Shown one piece after another: positions 62,715 to 64,000 of a DNA stretch of 64,000 nucleotides (positions are counted from its first letter, which is position 1; every line of letters begins with the position of its first letter). The translations under genes were made by a program, and so were the position numbers. The stretch spans positions 62,001 to 126,000 of the forward strand of contig NZ_LDES01000042.1 of NCBI RefSeq assembly GCF_001015195.1, read 5' to 3'. Under the pieces are notes generated by a model that made no database searches, was not told the origin of the DNA, and saw only the letters and a program-made list of their open reading frames with translations. The DNA comes from Sphingomonas sp. Y57 (GTDB lineage Bacteria; Pseudomonadota; Alphaproteobacteria; Sphingomonadales; Sphingomonadaceae).

Positions 62715-64000
62715 ATGGCCGAGTCCGCAGATTATGTGTTCAAGCCGCACGAACGGCCGACACTCCCCGGTTCCCCCGCCAATCCCGATCATCCCTCGCG
62801 CCGCCGGATCGGCTATTTCGCCATCGGTTGCCTCGTCGGAGTAACCGGCGGTCTCGGCAACGCGCTGGTGACGGTAAACCTCAATTTCGCGCAGGGGACA
62901 CTCGGCCTCAACAGCGACGAGGCGACCTGGCTGACCGCCGCCTATTTCATGACGAACGTCACCGCCAACCTGCTGCTGGTGAAATTCCGTCAGCAATTCG
63001 GGCTGCAGATGTTCATCCGCTACATGCTAGCCGCCTATGCCGCGAGCACCATCGCGCATCTGCTTGTGCACGACTTCTGGACCTCGGTCGCGGTCCGCGC
63101 AGCAAGCGGCATCGCCGGAAGCGGCCTCAGCACCCTGACGGTGCTCTATCTGTCGCAAGGCATGTCGGCGCCGAAGCGACTTGCCGGGATCATGATCGGG
63201 ATCAGCATCCCCCAGCTCGCCACTCCGCTCGCGCGCGTGCTCTCGCCCGGCCTGCTGATCTGGGGCGACTGGCATATGCTGTACTGGTTCGAGCTGGGGA
63301 TGACGCTGGCGACGCTCGCTGCCGTCATGGCGCTGCCCCTGCCGCCGAGCGAGCGGGTTCACGCGTTCGAGAAGCTTGATTTCCTGACGTTCGCCCTGCT
63401 TGCGCCCGGACTGTGGCTGCTTGTCGCCGTGCTCAGCGAGGGACGCATCCAGTGGTGGGCAGAGCGTCCCTGGATCGGCTGGTCGCTGGCCGGCAGTATC
63501 GCGTTGATCGCCGCCGCGCTGGTCGTCGAACATCATCGCGTCAATCCCCTGATCAACACGCGCTGGCTCGGCACCCGCGAGATGGTGCGGCTGATCGCGG
63601 TGGCATCCTCGATCCGTATCCTGCTGTCGGAACAGGCGTTCGGCTCGGTCGGGCTGCTCACCACGCTCGGCATGCTCAATGACCAGATGGTGACGCTCAA
63701 CCTCATCATCATCGTCGCCTCGATCGCCGGGATCGCCACGGCCGTGCTGACCTTTCGGCCTGCCAATGTCGCGCGGCCGCTGACCATCGCGGTGATCCTG
63801 ATCGCGATCGGTTCGTTCATGGATGCCGACACGACCAATCTGACCCGCCCCTCAAGCTTCCACATCAGCCAGGCGATCATCGGCTTCGCGTCGCTGCTGT
63901 TCATGGCACAGGCGATCGTCATCGGCATCGCCCGAACCCTGCTCGCCGGGACGAAGCACTTCATCAGCTTCATCGTGCTGTTCAGCCTGAGCCAGAGCAT
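62715..64000 (+). CDS. DHA2/EmrB-type MFS exporter (partial, 3' end outside window)
   Basis: At least 428 residues from the ATG at 62715 after GGGGAG. There is no stop codon before the window edge. A 30-residue polar N-terminus is followed by IGYFAIGCLVGVTGGLGNAL and many more helices: the C motif region GIMIGISIPQLATPLARVLS, and DWHMLYWFELGMTLATLAAV typical of 14-helix drug exporters. EmrB proteins work with an EmrA adaptor and an outer membrane channel; those genes would lie to the right. The substrate is unknown. Confidence 0.87.
   Translation, partial: MAESADYVFKPHERPTLPGSPANPDHPSRRRIGYFAIGCLVGVTGGLGNALVTVNLNFAQGTLGLNSDEATWLTAAYFMTNVTANLLLVKFRQQFGLQMFIRYMLAAYAASTIAHLLVHDFWTSVAVRAASGIAGSGLSTLTVLYLSQGMSAPKRLAGIMIGISIPQLATPLARVLSPGLLIWGDWHMLYWFELGMTLATLAAVMALPLPPSERVHAFEKLDFLTFALLAPGLWLLVAVLSEGRIQWWAERPWIGWSLAGSIALIAAALVVEHHRVNPLINTRWLGTREMVRLIAVASSIRILLSEQAFGSVGLLTTLGMLNDQMVTLNLIIIVASIAGIATAVLTFRPANVARPLTIAVILIAIGSFMDADTTNLTRPSSFHISQAIIGFASLLFMAQAIVIGIARTLLAGTKHFISFIVLFSLSQS

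Noticed and set aside
60852-62996. 714-aa minus-strand frame opposite the second antiporter
   Set aside because: It is antisense to a clear membrane transporter, has a strongly skewed composition and no family features.

Overview
This is a chromosomal window from a high-GC alphaproteobacterium, most likely a member of the Sphingomonadaceae. The evidence is the two large TonB-dependent receptors inside catabolic clusters, the conserved rpsB-tsf-pyrH-frr-uppS-cdsA-dxr-rseP-bamA-ompH-fabZ order without lpxD or lpxA beside fabZ (sphingomonads carry glycosphingolipids instead of LPS), a cysteine-free L31, a eukaryote-like NADP isocitrate dehydrogenase and a LexA-type GAAC-N7-GAAC box. The species cannot be named from the sequence alone.

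Layout. (1) 1-12000 is an accessory catabolic block. It holds two subunits of a molybdenum hydroxylase (the iron-sulfur one cut by the window edge), a PLP-dependent dehydratase, a fumarate-reductase-like flavoprotein divergent from an MmgE/PrpD protein, a four-gene operon (methyltransferase, 97-aa orphan, HapK-like protein, SDR), a divergent LysR regulator with a VOC protein, and a TonB receptor. (2) tRNA-Lys(CUU) marks the border to a core block of cell-shape genes (mreB-mreC-mreD-mrdA-rodA), then mutL, an L,D-transpeptidase, a small lipoprotein and a RibD/DHFR-like reductase. (3) 22684-30850 is a tightly packed nine-gene chain on the minus strand (mltB, rlpA, dacA-type carboxypeptidase, tmk, holB, metG, tatD, a beta-lactamase-fold hydrolase and an overlooked 58-aa membrane protein), most of it linked by 1-4 nt overlaps.

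(4) tRNA-Ser(UGA) is followed by an AraC-VOC-small membrane protein operon and a second accessory block: hyuA-hyuB-MFS-TonB receptor-RraA-like on one strand, with a divergent LysR regulator and a persulfide-dioxygenase-like hydrolase. It looks like a complete uptake and breakdown module for an unknown substrate. (5) 42691-54445 is a core block: VanZ-like protein, rpmE, then the envelope and translation operon from fabZ back to rpsB. It is split by a terminator after tsf and a promoter with an embedded dyad before pyrH. (6) 54569-64000 holds a small LexA-box-controlled membrane protein gene, pssA-psd, icd, a UbiH-like monooxygenase, two divergent CPA2 antiporters and a truncated EmrB-type exporter.

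The most interesting signals are the LexA-box-controlled 75-aa membrane protein at 54684-54911 (a candidate SOS division inhibitor), the hyuAB/TonB/MFS/RraA module whose RraA-like enzyme lacks the usual Arg, the uncharacterised methyltransferase/HapK/SDR operon, and operator-like or structured elements before pyrH, metG and rpmE and between rpsB and tsf.
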